Notes under the pieces: generated by a model | Databases searched by the model: none | What the model was told of the DNA's origin: nothing | The model's input: the letters and a program-made list of their open reading frames with translations, nothing else | Assembly (NCBI GenBank): GCA_938002655.1 | Contig: CALLAC010000007.1 | Span: 62,001-126,000, forward strand | Length of the DNA stretch: 64,000 bases | Reading direction: 5' to 3' | Origin: an uncultured Cytophagales bacterium | GTDB lineage: Bacteria; Bacteroidota; Bacteroidia; Cytophagales; Thermonemataceae | Part shown: piece after piece, positions 33,969 to 42,999 of the stretch | How positions within the stretch are numbered: the first letter of the stretch is position 1 | How the letters are laid out: each line of letters starts with the position of its first letter | Made by a program: the position numbers and the translations under genes

Positions 33969-35066
33969 CTACTTTTTTAGTTTTTTCAGACGAATGAGAA
34001 GCCAAATACCTACAAGCACAAAAGGAATACTCAGGAGTTGTCCTAAATTCAATTGAATAGCTTGTTGCAGTAGATTTTCACCTTCTACTTGGTTTTCTTT
34101 TAAGAATTCGTATAAAAACCTTAAAGAGAACAAAATAACCAAAAAAAGTCCGAAAATTAGGCCTTCGGGGGTTTGTTGTTTGTAACGATAGTACAAAGCA
34201 AGCAAAAAAACAAATAAAAGCAAACTGGAAATACTTTCGTAGAGTTGCGAAGGGTGGCGAGGTATGCCATAGGCTTGCCAGGTTATTTCTATTTCTTGAT
34301 TGTTTTCAATGGCCGAAAAATTAGGTTTCGGACTTAAAACTACATGTTCGGATACATCTTTATTTTGATTAACTATCGCAGGAATATTCATTTGCAAAAA
34401 CTGCATAGCTTCGCTTTGCGAAACTTTTTCTGCATCAAAATACGTATGTATCTGCAAAGGCACAAGCCGAACTCCACGCATTGTTGTATCTTTGAAATTT
34501 GCTTTTTCAGTAAAATTTCGCTTATAGCCAATCTGATAACTTTCGTCGTAAGTTTCTAATGCGTTATCTATCCATCTATTGGCAAAAACAAAAGCAAACG
34601 GCACATTAGAAGGTTTTCCGATAATTTCAGAGTTCATTAGGTTGCCCAAACGTATAAAACAGCCTCCCAAAGCAACTACTATTACAAGTCTATCCAAAAT
34701 CCACAGATAAGAAACTTTGTATTTTCGGCTAAACAAATATACAGCCAATAAAATTCCAATAGCGGCACCATGGCTGGCAAGCCCACCTTCCCAAACCTTG
34801 AAGATATCTATGGGGTGGCTGAAATAGTAATCAGGCTGATAAAAAAGTACATGCCCGAGCCTTGCCCCTATGACGGTAGCAACGATAACATACAATGAGA
34901 AAGTCGCCAAATCGTCTTCGGTTTTACCTTCAATTTTGAATATTTTACCTAAAATATACTGCCCTGCAAGAAAAGCAAAAGCAAAAAGTAAACCGTACCA
35001 AGCGGCTCGAATAGCACCAATTCGAATAAACTCGGGGTGAACGTTCCAGATAATGTAGGAAAGCAT
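33969..35066 (-). CDS. lgt: Prolipoprotein diacylglyceryl transferase Lgt with large insertion
   Basis: Lgt transfers diacylglycerol from phosphatidylglycerol to the lipobox cysteine in the inner membrane. The 365-residue protein has SHGAAIGIL, GGCFIRLGNLMNSEIIG and HPSQLYES. Between the last two there is a stretch roughly 80 residues longer than in E. coli (from FANRWIDNA to WQAYGIP). Similar insertions occur in other Bacteroidota. Many lipoproteins in the window are its expected substrates. Confidence 0.93.
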   Translation of the reverse strand: MLSYIIWNVHPEFIRIGAIRAAWYGLLFAFAFLAGQYILGKIFKIEGKTEDDLATFSLYVIVATVIGARLGHVLFYQPDYYFSHPIDIFKVWEGGLASHGAAIGILLAVYLFSRKYKVSYLWILDRLVIVVALGGCFIRLGNLMNSEIIGKPSNVPFAFVFANRWIDNALETYDESYQIGYKRNFTEKANFKDTTMRGVRLVPLQIHTYFDAEKVSQSEAMQFLQMNIPAIVNQNKDVSEHVVLSPKPNFSAIENNQEIEITWQAYGIPRHPSQLYESISSLLLFVFLLALYYRYKQQTPEGLIFGLFLVILFSLRFLYEFLKENQVEGENLLQQAIQLNLGQLLSIPFVLVGIWLLIRLKKLKK

Positions 35067-35124
35067 TTAGTATATCTTTTTTTTGCCTCAAAGTTTCAAA
35101 AAAATTAGCCAAAAGACAAATCTT

Positions 35125-35712
35125 TCAGAAAATATGTGGGTTTGCTTGCAAGAAATCTGCTAATTTTCTCACAGCAATAGCTCTATGGCTAATTGCATTT
35201 TTATCGTGTATATTCATTTCAGCAAAAGTTTGCTTATAGCCTTTGGGCAAAAATACAGGGTCGTAGCCGAAACCTTGTGAGCCTCGTTTTTCCTCTAAAA
35301 TTTCTCCTTTTACAATACCTTCAAATTGCCACTTTCCTTTTGCTGTAATCAGTGTAATACAAGTTCGAAATTGAGCTTTTCGATTGGTCTTATTTTGCAA
35401 ATTCTGCAAAAGCAAAGCAATATTTTTTTCATCATTTCTGGGCAAGCCTGCATAACGAGCCGAATACACTCCTGGTGCATTAGCGAGTATTTCTACTTCT
35501 AAGCCACTATCATCAGCAAAACAAGGAATTTGATACTTTCGCCAAATATATTCTGCTTTTTGAGCAGAATTTTCTTGCAAAGTATTTCCTGTTTCGGGCA
35601 ATTCTTCCAAACAGCCGATTTCGATAAGAGAAACAAGCTCAAACTTTTTGCCCAAGATAGCTTGCACTTCGGCAATTTTGTGCTGATTGTTGGTTGCAAA
35701 ACAGATTTTCAT
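35125..35712 (-). CDS. rdgB: Non-canonical purine NTP pyrophosphatase RdgB/HAM1
   Basis: The enzyme removes ITP, dITP and XTP. The 195-residue protein has FATNNQHKIAEV, FADDSGLEVEIL, PGVYSARYAG, GFGYDPVFLP and AISHRA, all family marks in order. It is 7 nt after aroQ on the same strand. Confidence 0.94.
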   Translation of the reverse strand: MKICFATNNQHKIAEVQAILGKKFELVSLIEIGCLEELPETGNTLQENSAQKAEYIWRKYQIPCFADDSGLEVEILANAPGVYSARYAGLPRNDEKNIALLLQNLQNKTNRKAQFRTCITLITAKGKWQFEGIVKGEILEEKRGSQGFGYDPVFLPKGYKQTFAEMNIHDKNAISHRAIAVRKLADFLQANPHIF

Positions 35713-35719
35713 CGTGTTT

Positions 35720-36139
35720 TTACTTGTTCAAAAAATATTCTATTGCCAAATCATAACCCTGCAAGCCTAAACCCGAAATAATCCCTACCGCCACCATAGA
35801 AATATAACTTTTGTGCCGAAAAAGTTCACGAGCAAAAACATTAGAAATATGCACTTCTACCACAGGCGATTGTATAGAACGAATAGCATCGGCAAGAGCA
35901 ATAGAGGTATGTGTATAAGCTCCTGCATTCAAAATTATACCCTTTGCCGAAAAACCTACTTCGTGTAAGCGATTGATAAGTTCGCCTTCAATGTTGGATT
36001 GGAAATAGCCAATTTCTACTTGTAGATATTTTTTTCGTAACCTTTCCAGATACATCTCAAAAGTTTCCGAGCCGTAAATATGCGGTTCTCTTTTGCCCAA
36101 AAGATTCAAATTTGCCCCATTGATGATTTCTACTTGCAT
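35720..36139 (-). CDS. aroQ: Type II 3-dehydroquinate dehydratase AroQ
   Basis: AroQ makes 3-dehydroshikimate in aromatic synthesis. The 139-residue protein starts [21 protein letters not shown]; the catalytic Tyr is in HIYG, and [14 protein letters not shown] and [10 protein letters not shown] follow. ATG 36139 is the proper start; the open frame extends 210 nt upstream into the purQ start region without family similarity. Transcribed with rdgB, divergent from purQ. Confidence 0.94.
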   Translation of the reverse strand: MQVEIINGANLNLLGKREPHIYGSETFEMYLERLRKKYLQVEIGYFQSNIEGELINRLHEVGFSAKGIILNAGAYTHTSIALADAIRSIQSPVVEVHISNVFARELFRHKSYISMVAVGIISGLGLQGYDLAIEYFLNK

Positions 36140-36248
36140 ATTTTTGTGTTTTAGACAACAAAAAAGCCATAAAAATTGCTTGAAAATTTGCCTTAAATTT
36201 CTGCATAAAATTCGGATTTCCGTATATTGCGAAAAAATTTTTTCAGCA

Positions 36249-36935
36249 ATGAAATTTGGTGTAGTTGTTTTCCCTGGCTCCAATTGTGACGATGATATGG
36301 TTGAAGCCCTTGAAAATTTAGGGCAAAAAGTAGTAAAACTTTGGCACAAAGAAAAAAACTTGCAAGGCTGTGATTTTATTGTATTGCCTGGCGGCTTTTC
36401 GTATGGAGATTATCTGCGTACAGGGGCAATTGCTCGCTTTTCACCCATCATGCATGAAATTGTTGATTTTGCTGAAAAAGGTGGCTTTGTTTTGGGTATT
36501 TGCAACGGCTTTCAGATACTTACCGAGGCAAAACTTTTACCTGGTGTTTTGCTCAAAAATACTTCGCAAAAATATATTTGCAAAAACGTGTATATCCGCC
36601 CCCAAAATGATGATACACTCATCACCTACAAATTACCCCGCAAGAAAGCCTATAAAATTCCTATTGCACACGGCGAAGGACGTTTCTACGCCCCCGAAAA
36701 AGATTTACAAGAAATTTTAGCTAATGGGCAAGTAATTTTCAGGTATTGCAATGAAAATGGCGAAATTACCAAAGAGACAAATCCCAATGGCTCTCTGGAA
36801 AATATAGCAGGAATTTGTAATACAAAAGGCAATGTAATGGGAATGATGCCTCACCCGGAAAGAGCTGTTAATCCGCTATTGGGAAATACCGATGGTAGCT
36901 TTTTACTCAAAAGTATTATTGAAACTATCTCATAG
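36249..36935 (+). CDS. purQ: Phosphoribosylformylglycinamidine synthase subunit PurQ
   Basis: PurQ supplies ammonia from glutamine in purine synthesis. The 228-residue class I amidotransferase has [19 protein letters not shown], the nucleophile in GICNGFQ and the catalytic His/Glu in [11 protein letters not shown] 36249 aligns with the family start. No purL or purS gene is adjacent. A TATATTGC box (36223-36230) upstream differs from the -7 consensus at one position. Confidence 0.94.
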   Translation: MKFGVVVFPGSNCDDDMVEALENLGQKVVKLWHKEKNLQGCDFIVLPGGFSYGDYLRTGAIARFSPIMHEIVDFAEKGGFVLGICNGFQILTEAKLLPGVLLKNTSQKYICKNVYIRPQNDDTLITYKLPRKKAYKIPIAHGEGRFYAPEKDLQEILANGQVIFRYCNENGEITKETNPNGSLENIAGICNTKGNVMGMMPHPERAVNPLLGNTDGSFLLKSIIETIS

Positions 36936-36946
36936 CAAGATAGTTT
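36922..36946 (+). terminator. Hairpin at the purQ 3' end
   Basis: A 9-bp perfect stem (36922-36930 with 36938-36946) with a 7-nt loop contains the purQ stop. A T-rich stretch follows. It may serve both purQ and the convergent gene. Confidence 0.6.
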
Positions 36947-36950
36947 GTGT

Positions 36951-37586
36951 TTATTTCTTATAGTTTTTCTCTTGCCGCTCTTTTTCGTTTTTGCCTTCTT
37001 TCAGTTGTCTTTTGAATTCTCTCCAAGCCGAAGGACTGAAAACATTGAGCGTAGGCAAAGAGCTACTCTTTACAGGTTTCATCGATTGCATTTGTAACTG
37101 CTGTTGGGCGGCATTTTGGCTGTCTTGGGGCATCTTACGAGAAGCATCTAACATTTTACCTTTATCCAGATTTTCTTTCATTGCTTTCACTTCATCAGTT
37201 TCTGTTTCCATATTCAAAAAGGCTTCACGAAACGTATACTCATCGGTATAAGGAAACACCTGAATAGGAGCGATGGTTTCAACAGCTTCTTCCAAAGGTA
37301 AGACAACCGAGTAAGATTCTTCTTGGTTGATAGGCACTTTGTAAAAGGCAGTTCTGTACTGAGCAGAACGAATAATGAGACTATCGCCTGCATTTACTCG
37401 CAAACTGAACATTCCCTTTTCGTTAGAAATTGTACCCCGACTAGCTGTATAATTGATTATCCGAACGCTTGAAATAGGTGCTTTGGTTTGCTTATCAATC
37501 AGCATACCTGAAAGCACAATCTGTTGGGCTTGGACCTGTAAGGGCACGGCTAACAAAGCTACCCAAAAAAATTTTGTGAGTTTCAT
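36951..37586 (-). CDS. Secreted protein with CarboxypepD_reg-like domain
   Basis: The 211-residue protein has a signal peptide (LLAVPLQVQAQQ) and a beta-sandwich of about 80 residues: LSGMLIDKQTKAPISSVRI, GTISNEKGMFSLRVNAGDSLIIR. This is the carboxypeptidase regulatory-like domain that also starts TonB-dependent receptors. A low-complexity, Gln/Met-rich C terminus (QQQLQMQSM) and a charged end follow. No barrel is present. Probable periplasmic or surface structural protein. Confidence 0.8.
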   Translation of the reverse strand: MKLTKFFWVALLAVPLQVQAQQIVLSGMLIDKQTKAPISSVRIINYTASRGTISNEKGMFSLRVNAGDSLIIRSAQYRTAFYKVPINQEESYSVVLPLEEAVETIAPIQVFPYTDEYTFREAFLNMETETDEVKAMKENLDKGKMLDASRKMPQDSQNAAQQQLQMQSMKPVKSSSLPTLNVFSPSAWREFKRQLKEGKNEKERQEKNYKK

Positions 37587-37635
37587 AAAAATTTCTTTTC
37601 AATCTTTTAACGAACAGATGTTTCAAAAAGTTTCT

Positions 37636-39363
37636 TTACCACTTAATATCCTTAATTCTCAGTTGGAGCGTAGTAGTATCCTTGAAATGGTTTTCTTCTA
37701 AATGATAGCAAATATGAAAAGGTTTGCCTGTGCGTAATTCTTCGGCTAAATGCCCCATACCAAAAGCGATACAATCAAACACTGCTGAATTTTCTTGCTT
37801 TACTTTGAATTTGAGATGAATTTTAAGCTCATCTTTACCCACAAGCATTACGCTTTCGGGAAGGGCTCTTACGGCTTCTGAAACAAAGAGCGGTTGCATA
37901 TTGCCAGGGCCGAAAGGAGCCAGTTGGTTCAACATACGCATAAACTTATCTGTAGCATTTTTGAGTGGTAGTTTCATGTCTATTTCCAAGTATGGCGAGA
38001 GCTGTTCGGGTTTGATACGAGATGCCACTACCTGCTCAAACTTTTCTTGAAAAGCACGCAAATTTTCAGGTTTGAGTGAAAGTCCGGCGGCATGTTTATG
38101 CCCGCCAAATTGTTCAAGCAAATCGGCACAAGCCTCAATGGCTTCGTAAATATCAAAATCGTGAACAGAGCGAGCTGATCCAGCTATTTTACCATTGGAT
38201 TGCGTAAGAATAATCGTAGGTCTATGATAATGCTCTATGCAACGGGAAGCCACAATACCAATCACGCCTTTGTGCCAATGAGGTTTGAACAATACGGTTG
38301 TTTTGGCATTTTGCAGATTTTGAGCCTGAATCATTTGTAAAGCCTCTTGGGTAATGGATTTGTCAATATCTTTGCGGTCTTGGTTATGTTCGTGGATAAT
38401 TTTGGCCAATCGTTTGGCTTCTTGGTCATTTTCAGCCAAAAGCATCTTCACTGCGTTACGAGCGTGTTCTATTCTGCCTGCGGCATTGATACGCGGACCT
38501 AGGCCAAACACTACGTTTGTAATGCTCATTGTTTTATCTTCGCCAAATCCTGCTACTTCCCGAAGTTTTTGCAAACCTCGCAAAGGTTTGCTGTTCAGTT
38601 TATCAAGTCCGCAATAAGCTAGTACTCTATTTTCACCTGTAATGGGTACAATATCGCAAGCAATACTTACTACTACCAAATCTAAAAATTGGTACAAATG
38701 CTCTTGTTTGATTTGCTTATGTAAAGAAAAGCCTTGCAAGAGTTTGAAACCTACACCACAACCCGATAATTCTTTGTAAGGGTATTGGCAATCAGGGCGT
38801 TTGGGGTCTAGGACAGCTACTGCTTTGGGAATTTCGGTACCTGGCAAGTGATGGTCGCAAATGATGAAATCAATCCCTTTTGATTTAGCATAATCTACAA
38901 GCTCTACGGATTTAATACCACAATCCAGAGCTATCATAAGCGTAAAACCATTTTCTTGGGCATAATCAATTCCTTGTTTGGAAATACCATAACCTTCTGT
39001 GTAGCGGTCGGGAATATAGAAATCAAAGTTATTTTTATCAGGAAAAACTCTTTTGAAAAACTGATACATCAACGCTACCGAAGTAGTGCCATCTACGTCG
39101 TAGTCGCCATATATCATAATTTTTTCATTATTTTCAAAAGCCCGTTCCAAACGCAAAACGGCTTTTTCCATATCTTTCATCAAAAAGGGATTATGTAAGT
39201 GTTCTATTCTGGGGTTGAAAAAAAGGCGAGCTTCCTCATAATTGCTAATACCTCTTTGAGCAAGCAAATAAGCGGCAACTTCATCTGCTCCTGTTTCTTT
39301 CATCAAATTTTTTACCAGGTTAGGATTAGGCGTAGGACGAAACAACCAACGAATTTCGGACAT
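37636..39363 (-). CDS. recJ: Single-stranded-DNA-specific exonuclease RecJ
   Basis: RecJ degrades 5'-ended single strands in recombination and mismatch repair. The 575-residue protein has the DHH motifs IYGDYDVDGTTS, IALDCGI, ICDHHLPG and the DHHA1 motif FGGHKHAAG. ATG 39363 (MSEIRWLF) is used rather than a TTG 24 nt upstream. Its -7 box is TACTTTTG (39392-39385). Confidence 0.95.
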   Translation of the reverse strand: MSEIRWLFRPTPNPNLVKNLMKETGADEVAAYLLAQRGISNYEEARLFFNPRIEHLHNPFLMKDMEKAVLRLERAFENNEKIMIYGDYDVDGTTSVALMYQFFKRVFPDKNNFDFYIPDRYTEGYGISKQGIDYAQENGFTLMIALDCGIKSVELVDYAKSKGIDFIICDHHLPGTEIPKAVAVLDPKRPDCQYPYKELSGCGVGFKLLQGFSLHKQIKQEHLYQFLDLVVVSIACDIVPITGENRVLAYCGLDKLNSKPLRGLQKLREVAGFGEDKTMSITNVVFGLGPRINAAGRIEHARNAVKMLLAENDQEAKRLAKIIHEHNQDRKDIDKSITQEALQMIQAQNLQNAKTTVLFKPHWHKGVIGIVASRCIEHYHRPTIILTQSNGKIAGSARSVHDFDIYEAIEACADLLEQFGGHKHAAGLSLKPENLRAFQEKFEQVVASRIKPEQLSPYLEIDMKLPLKNATDKFMRMLNQLAPFGPGNMQPLFVSEAVRALPESVMLVGKDELKIHLKFKVKQENSAVFDCIAFGMGHLAEELRTGKPFHICYHLEENHFKDTTTLQLRIKDIKW

Positions 39364-39384
39364 AGATTTTGTGTTTTGCCAATT

Positions 39385-39392
39385 CAAAAGTA
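39385..39392 (-). promoter_or_regulatory. -7 box of recJ
   Basis: TACTTTTG on the minus strand matches TAnnTTTG, 21 nt before the recJ ATG. A -33 box is not clear. Confidence 0.55.
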
Positions 39393-39424
39393 GAAATTTT
39401 TGAAAAAAAATCCTTGATTTTTTG

Positions 39425-39432
39425 TAATTTTG
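39425..39432 (+). promoter_or_regulatory. -7 box of the coiled-coil/lpxH operon
   Basis: TAATTTTG matches TAnnTTTG, with a TTTTTG stretch ending at 39402 as a possible -33 box (22 nt). It is divergent from the recJ box 32 nt away. Confidence 0.6.
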
Positions 39433-39470
39433 AACAAAAAATTGTAGTTTTTGCTAAAATTGAGCCTTTT

Positions 39471-40082
39471 ATGAAAAAATTTCTTGTACTACTTTGTGCT
39501 TGGAGCCATTGCTTATGGCTTTTGGGGCAACAATTAGATAAAGAGCAAGAAAAAATTTGGCGTCAAAAATTAGAAAAAACTTCGGTGGAAGAATTTAAAG
39601 CTATTTCAGAAGCAAATAGCTTTTTGCCCGCAAGAATAAGCAAAGCCAAAAAAGAATTCGCCGAAACCCAAGCCCTCATCAGTGCCAAAAATGAGGAAAT
39701 CAATCTTTTACAAAAAAGAGTTCAAGAATTAGAAAAAGAGTTGAGTAGAATGCCTACTTCTGCTATTAAATCTGCAGATGTCGTTCAGACAGAGCCCACC
39801 AACCCTCATACTATGCCCTCTACAAGCAAAGAAAATTTTGATAAAGGCGTTGTATTTCGTTTGCAAATTGCCGCTTCTGATAAATTGAACCTTGCTTTGA
39901 GCAACGAGTATGATTTAAGAGTAGAACAAGATGGCAAAATGAAAAAATATACCTTAGGCAATTTCAGAAATTTTGAAAAAGCCGATAGCTTCAAAAATTG
40001 CTTGCCCGAAATTGGTGTGAAAGGAGCATGGATTGTTGCCTACAAAGACGGCATAAGAGTGCCTATCAGAGAAGTCAGATGA
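39471..40082 (+). CDS. Secreted coiled-coil protein with SPOR-like C terminus (paralogue 1)
   Basis: The 203-residue protein has a signal peptide (LVLLCAWSHCLWLLGQ), then helical coiled coil (EEFKAISEANSF; AETQALISAKNEEINLLQKRVQELEK) and a linker. The last 75 residues read RLQIAASDKLNLAL, KKYTLGNFRNFEKAD and GAWIVAYKDGIRVP, the pattern of a SPOR-like peptidoglycan-binding fold. Similar proteins in Cytophagales are sometimes named ezrin/radixin/moesin-like because of the coiled coil only. The next gene is its paralogue. Confidence 0.75.
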   Translation: MKKFLVLLCAWSHCLWLLGQQLDKEQEKIWRQKLEKTSVEEFKAISEANSFLPARISKAKKEFAETQALISAKNEEINLLQKRVQELEKELSRMPTSAIKSADVVQTEPTNPHTMPSTSKENFDKGVVFRLQIAASDKLNLALSNEYDLRVEQDGKMKKYTLGNFRNFEKADSFKNCLPEIGVKGAWIVAYKDGIRVPIREVR

Positions 40083-40108
40083 TTGTTATGATAGAAAACT
40101 TTTTAGAT

Positions 40109-40618
40109 ATGAAAGTAAAATTTTTGATATTCTTTGGGATTGTAGTTTCTGGTGCTTTTGCTCAAGAGCTGAGCAGAGAAGAAAAAGCCCTCTTGCGTCA
40201 GTGGGAAAAGCGTAAAAAAGAAACGACCGCCGAGCAATTCAAAGCACTCGTAGAGAACAAAGAAAACAAAGAAAAAGAACTTCAAAGTTTGCAAGCAGGT
40301 ATTGAAAACAATGAACGAGAAATTGCACAGAAAAATGCTGAAATATCGCAATTGCGTGCCAAAATTAGAAGTTTAGAGCAGAAAAAAGCCGAAATGAATA
40401 GCCAAGAAATTGATGAAATACCTTATACGCCTCAAAAAGAAAGCCCTAAAAAAAATCAGAAAAAAACTGAAAGTCAATCGGGAACTTTTCAAGTCCAAGT
40501 AGAATGTAAGGGCGATGTACTCGTTTTAGGCGTTTTTAAGTCAATGGTAGAAGCACAGAAATTTCAGAACACATTAAAGAAAATTCAAATCACCAACAGC
40601 CAGATTGTTAGAAATTAA
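40109..40618 (+). CDS. Secreted coiled-coil protein with truncated SPOR-like C terminus (paralogue 2)
   Basis: The 169-residue protein repeats the plan of its neighbour: signal peptide (FFGIVVSGAFAQ), EEKALLRQWEKRKKETTAEQFKALVE, a coiled coil (NNEREIAQKNAEISQLRAKIRSLEQ) and a shorter tail FQVQVECKGDVLVLGVFKSMVEAQKFQNTLKK. The tandem arrangement points to duplication and divergence. Alternative upstream starts exist; ATG 40109 gives the best signal peptide. It lies between paralogue 1 and lpxH. Confidence 0.72.
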   Translation: MKVKFLIFFGIVVSGAFAQELSREEKALLRQWEKRKKETTAEQFKALVENKENKEKELQSLQAGIENNEREIAQKNAEISQLRAKIRSLEQKKAEMNSQEIDEIPYTPQKESPKKNQKKTESQSGTFQVQVECKGDVLVLGVFKSMVEAQKFQNTLKKIQITNSQIVRN

Positions 40619-40650
40619 AGCCCTTTTTCGCAGTTTTGTACAAAACCTTT

Positions 40651-41478
40651 ATGCCCAATTTTTCAACGAATATTACACTACAAGCAGGAAAAAAAGTTTA
40701 TTTTGCTTCCGACTTTCATTTGGGGGTACGCAATAGCCCAGAAAGAGAAGAAAAAATCTGCGATTTTTTAGAGCAAATCAGCCACGATGCTCAAATTATT
40801 TTCTTACTCGGCGATATTTTTGATTTCTGGTTTGAATACAAACACGCTATTCCGAAAGGTTTTATTCGTTTTCAGGCAAAACTGGTTGAAATTTTAGACC
40901 GAAACATTCAAGTTATTTTTTTCACAGGCAACCACGATATGTGGCTCTTTGATTATTTTACCAAAGAACTTGGTATTCTTATTTTTCGCAAACCTATTGA
41001 AATCATCATCAACCAAAAAACTTTCTTGATAGGACACGGCGATGGATTAGGACCTGGCGATACCCAATATAAAATTCTGAAAAAAATTTTTGCCAACAAA
41101 TTCTGCCAATGGCTTTTCAGACAAATTCACCCCGATTGGGGCATTGCACTGGCTCGGTTTTGGTCAAAGCACAGCCGATTGCAAAGTGAAAAAAAAGGTG
41201 CTGAAAAGTTTTTAGGCAATGGTGAGTGGCTATGGACATACTGCAAGGAGCAAGAGACACTCAAACATCACGATTATTATATTTTTGGCCATAGGCATTT
41301 GCCTTTGTTTTTGCCCGTAGGCAAAAAAGCTCAATACATCAATATCGGCGAATGGATTTATCATTGTACTTATGCGACTTTTGATGGCAAAAACGTAGAA
41401 TTATTGACTTGGCAAAAAACTGAAAAACAGCAGAATAGTACACTGATGAACTTATCTGATATCATTCGCAGGGATTAG
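40651..41478 (+). CDS. lpxH: UDP-2,3-diacylglucosamine hydrolase LpxH
   Basis: LpxH makes lipid X in lipid A synthesis on the cytoplasmic side of the inner membrane. The 275-residue metallophosphoesterase shows FASDFHLG, LLGDIFDFWFEY, TGNHDMWLFDY, IGHGDGLGPGD and FGHRHLP, the metal ligands in order. ATG 40651 is used; a TTG 15 nt upstream is the alternative. Confidence 0.92.
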   Translation: MPNFSTNITLQAGKKVYFASDFHLGVRNSPEREEKICDFLEQISHDAQIIFLLGDIFDFWFEYKHAIPKGFIRFQAKLVEILDRNIQVIFFTGNHDMWLFDYFTKELGILIFRKPIEIIINQKTFLIGHGDGLGPGDTQYKILKKIFANKFCQWLFRQIHPDWGIALARFWSKHSRLQSEKKGAEKFLGNGEWLWTYCKEQETLKHHDYYIFGHRHLPLFLPVGKKAQYINIGEWIYHCTYATFDGKNVELLTWQKTEKQQNSTLMNLSDIIRRD

Positions 41479-41763
41479 AAACAAATATTCGGAACAAAGA
41501 TGTGAATTCATAATTACGAGCTTAAAATCATCTGTCAGCCAATTCAATAAAAATTCTCATATATTCGCTAATTTTGAAATGCTGAATATAGCACATTTCA
41601 GCCTTCCGAATAGTTTTTAGAAAATTAGCAGATATTTGATTTACGCTCAAACAAAAGCATTTTGTACAAAAGCAGATTTGTAATGTACTACCCCAACTGT
41701 AAGATTTTTGAAAACCAAGTTTTCAAAAATCTTAGGGGTGTTTTATTTTTTGTTGGACACTAC
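41479..41763. other. Intergenic region of 285 nt with one long hairpin
   Basis: Between lpxH (plus) and the TIGR03032 gene (minus), whose ends converge here, no coding frame is supported. It is AT-rich and holds the 15-bp inverted repeat at 41701-41733. Confidence 0.7.
41691..41740. terminator. 15-bp inverted repeat, probable bidirectional terminator
   Basis: Arms 41701-41715 and 41719-41733 are perfect complements with a 3-nt CAA loop; flanking CCCC and GGGG extend it. A T-rich run follows on the plus strand. The design (15-bp arms, 3-nt loop) is the same as the element at 11203-11235, with different arm sequence. Confidence 0.7.
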
Positions 41764-42909
41764 CTAATTTACATACGAAAAATTCACATCTCCACTATCT
41801 TGCTGAGGCTTTGGAACTATGGGCATATCGGAATCGTAAGCGGTTTTATCAGCAGGAATAGCCCAAAAAGTTTCTGTGGGTGTAACTAAAGCATAACGAT
41901 AATCGTCTTTTTCAAAATTAGCAATGCCCGGACGCCTTACGTTGGGTATCACCTGCACCGAGTAAATTTCCTCAACACTAGTTTCATACTTGATATACCC
42001 TACGATACTACTATGAGGCAGATACATTATGGCTACGCCTGAGAATACAGATTCTTTGGAAATAGGTAAATCTTGGAAGGTTTTACTGCTTGTACGAATT
42101 TTGGAAAGTCCGATAAAAGCGTAGTCTTCATAAATGCCCATTCCTCTGACAAAGCCAGGGAATTTGTAAACTACTTGTTTTTCGCCATTTTTAGGATTAA
42201 CTTCAACGAGTTCGCCTGTGCCCGATTGCAAAATAAGCACTTTATCTTTATAAATTTTGGGAGTATGGGGCATACTAAGCCCTGTGGTAATGATTTCGTT
42301 CGTATCTACGTCCATCAGAATGCCACCATTTACTTTGAATTCACGCCACTTCATAGGTTCGTTGGTGGCGGCAAGAGCTGTTACAAATTTAGGTTTGCCG
42401 TTTTGCATAGCCATTCCGTTGAGGTGACAGCGATCGCCAGGCTCCAGGGCAGTAATAAAATGGGGTTTCCATTTGGGCTCGAAACTGTATTTATCATTGA
42501 TAAGAGCAAGACAAGAAAATTGCGTATTGACTGCCCAGAGCCCTTCATTGCCCCATTCCAAATCGTGTAAGTCTAAAAAACCTGTATAATAGGTAGCTCG
42601 AGGTACATAAAGTGTTTCGTAGGTATTAGGTTTGGCAGGATAGCGTGGGGCAAGGCTTCTATCGTGAGAAAATACTACTACGGTATCGGCTGTAGCAATA
42701 GCAAGATAGTTATCTTTGAGGGCAATGCCCATTGCTTTTTTAAAGTTGCGAGGCAGTTGCACCAAACGCTCAGAATTAGTTGCACTTAAAAATACCAACT
42801 TACCTGCTTGATAAGTGCTCAATACAATAGTTGCATTGAGTTGCCACAAAAATTCGGGAATATTGGGCGAATAAGTACAAGTAAAAGGGGGGTATGGTTT
42901 GCTTGTCAT
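41764..42909 (-). CDS. TIGR03032 family protein (beta-propeller-like)
   Basis: The 381-residue protein matches the TIGR03032/DUF4915 plan: FTCTYSPNIPEFL near the start, LSTYQAGKLVFLS, HDLEWGNEGLWAVNTQFSCLAL, DRCHLNGMAM and GLSMPHTPK. No signal peptide is present. Members are predicted propellers of unknown function, often near sulfatases or surface-glycan genes. The latter is knowledge of the family; the window gives no direct partner. Confidence 0.85.
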   Translation of the reverse strand: MTSKPYPPFTCTYSPNIPEFLWQLNATIVLSTYQAGKLVFLSATNSERLVQLPRNFKKAMGIALKDNYLAIATADTVVVFSHDRSLAPRYPAKPNTYETLYVPRATYYTGFLDLHDLEWGNEGLWAVNTQFSCLALINDKYSFEPKWKPHFITALEPGDRCHLNGMAMQNGKPKFVTALAATNEPMKWREFKVNGGILMDVDTNEIITTGLSMPHTPKIYKDKVLILQSGTGELVEVNPKNGEKQVVYKFPGFVRGMGIYEDYAFIGLSKIRTSSKTFQDLPISKESVFSGVAIMYLPHSSIVGYIKYETSVEEIYSVQVIPNVRRPGIANFEKDDYRYALVTPTETFWAIPADKTAYDSDMPIVPKPQQDSGDVNFSYVN

Positions 42910-42999
42910 TTGTACAAATTTTGGGGTTAAGTATGTAAATTTCTCAAAGTCTTACACATTTGAATATCAAACTCTTGTCTGACTTTCAAACTTTACGTA

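Noticed and set aside
39369-39470. N-terminal extension of the first coiled-coil protein
   Set aside because: It would run through the promoter box at 39425-39432 and hide the signal peptide that starts at 39471.
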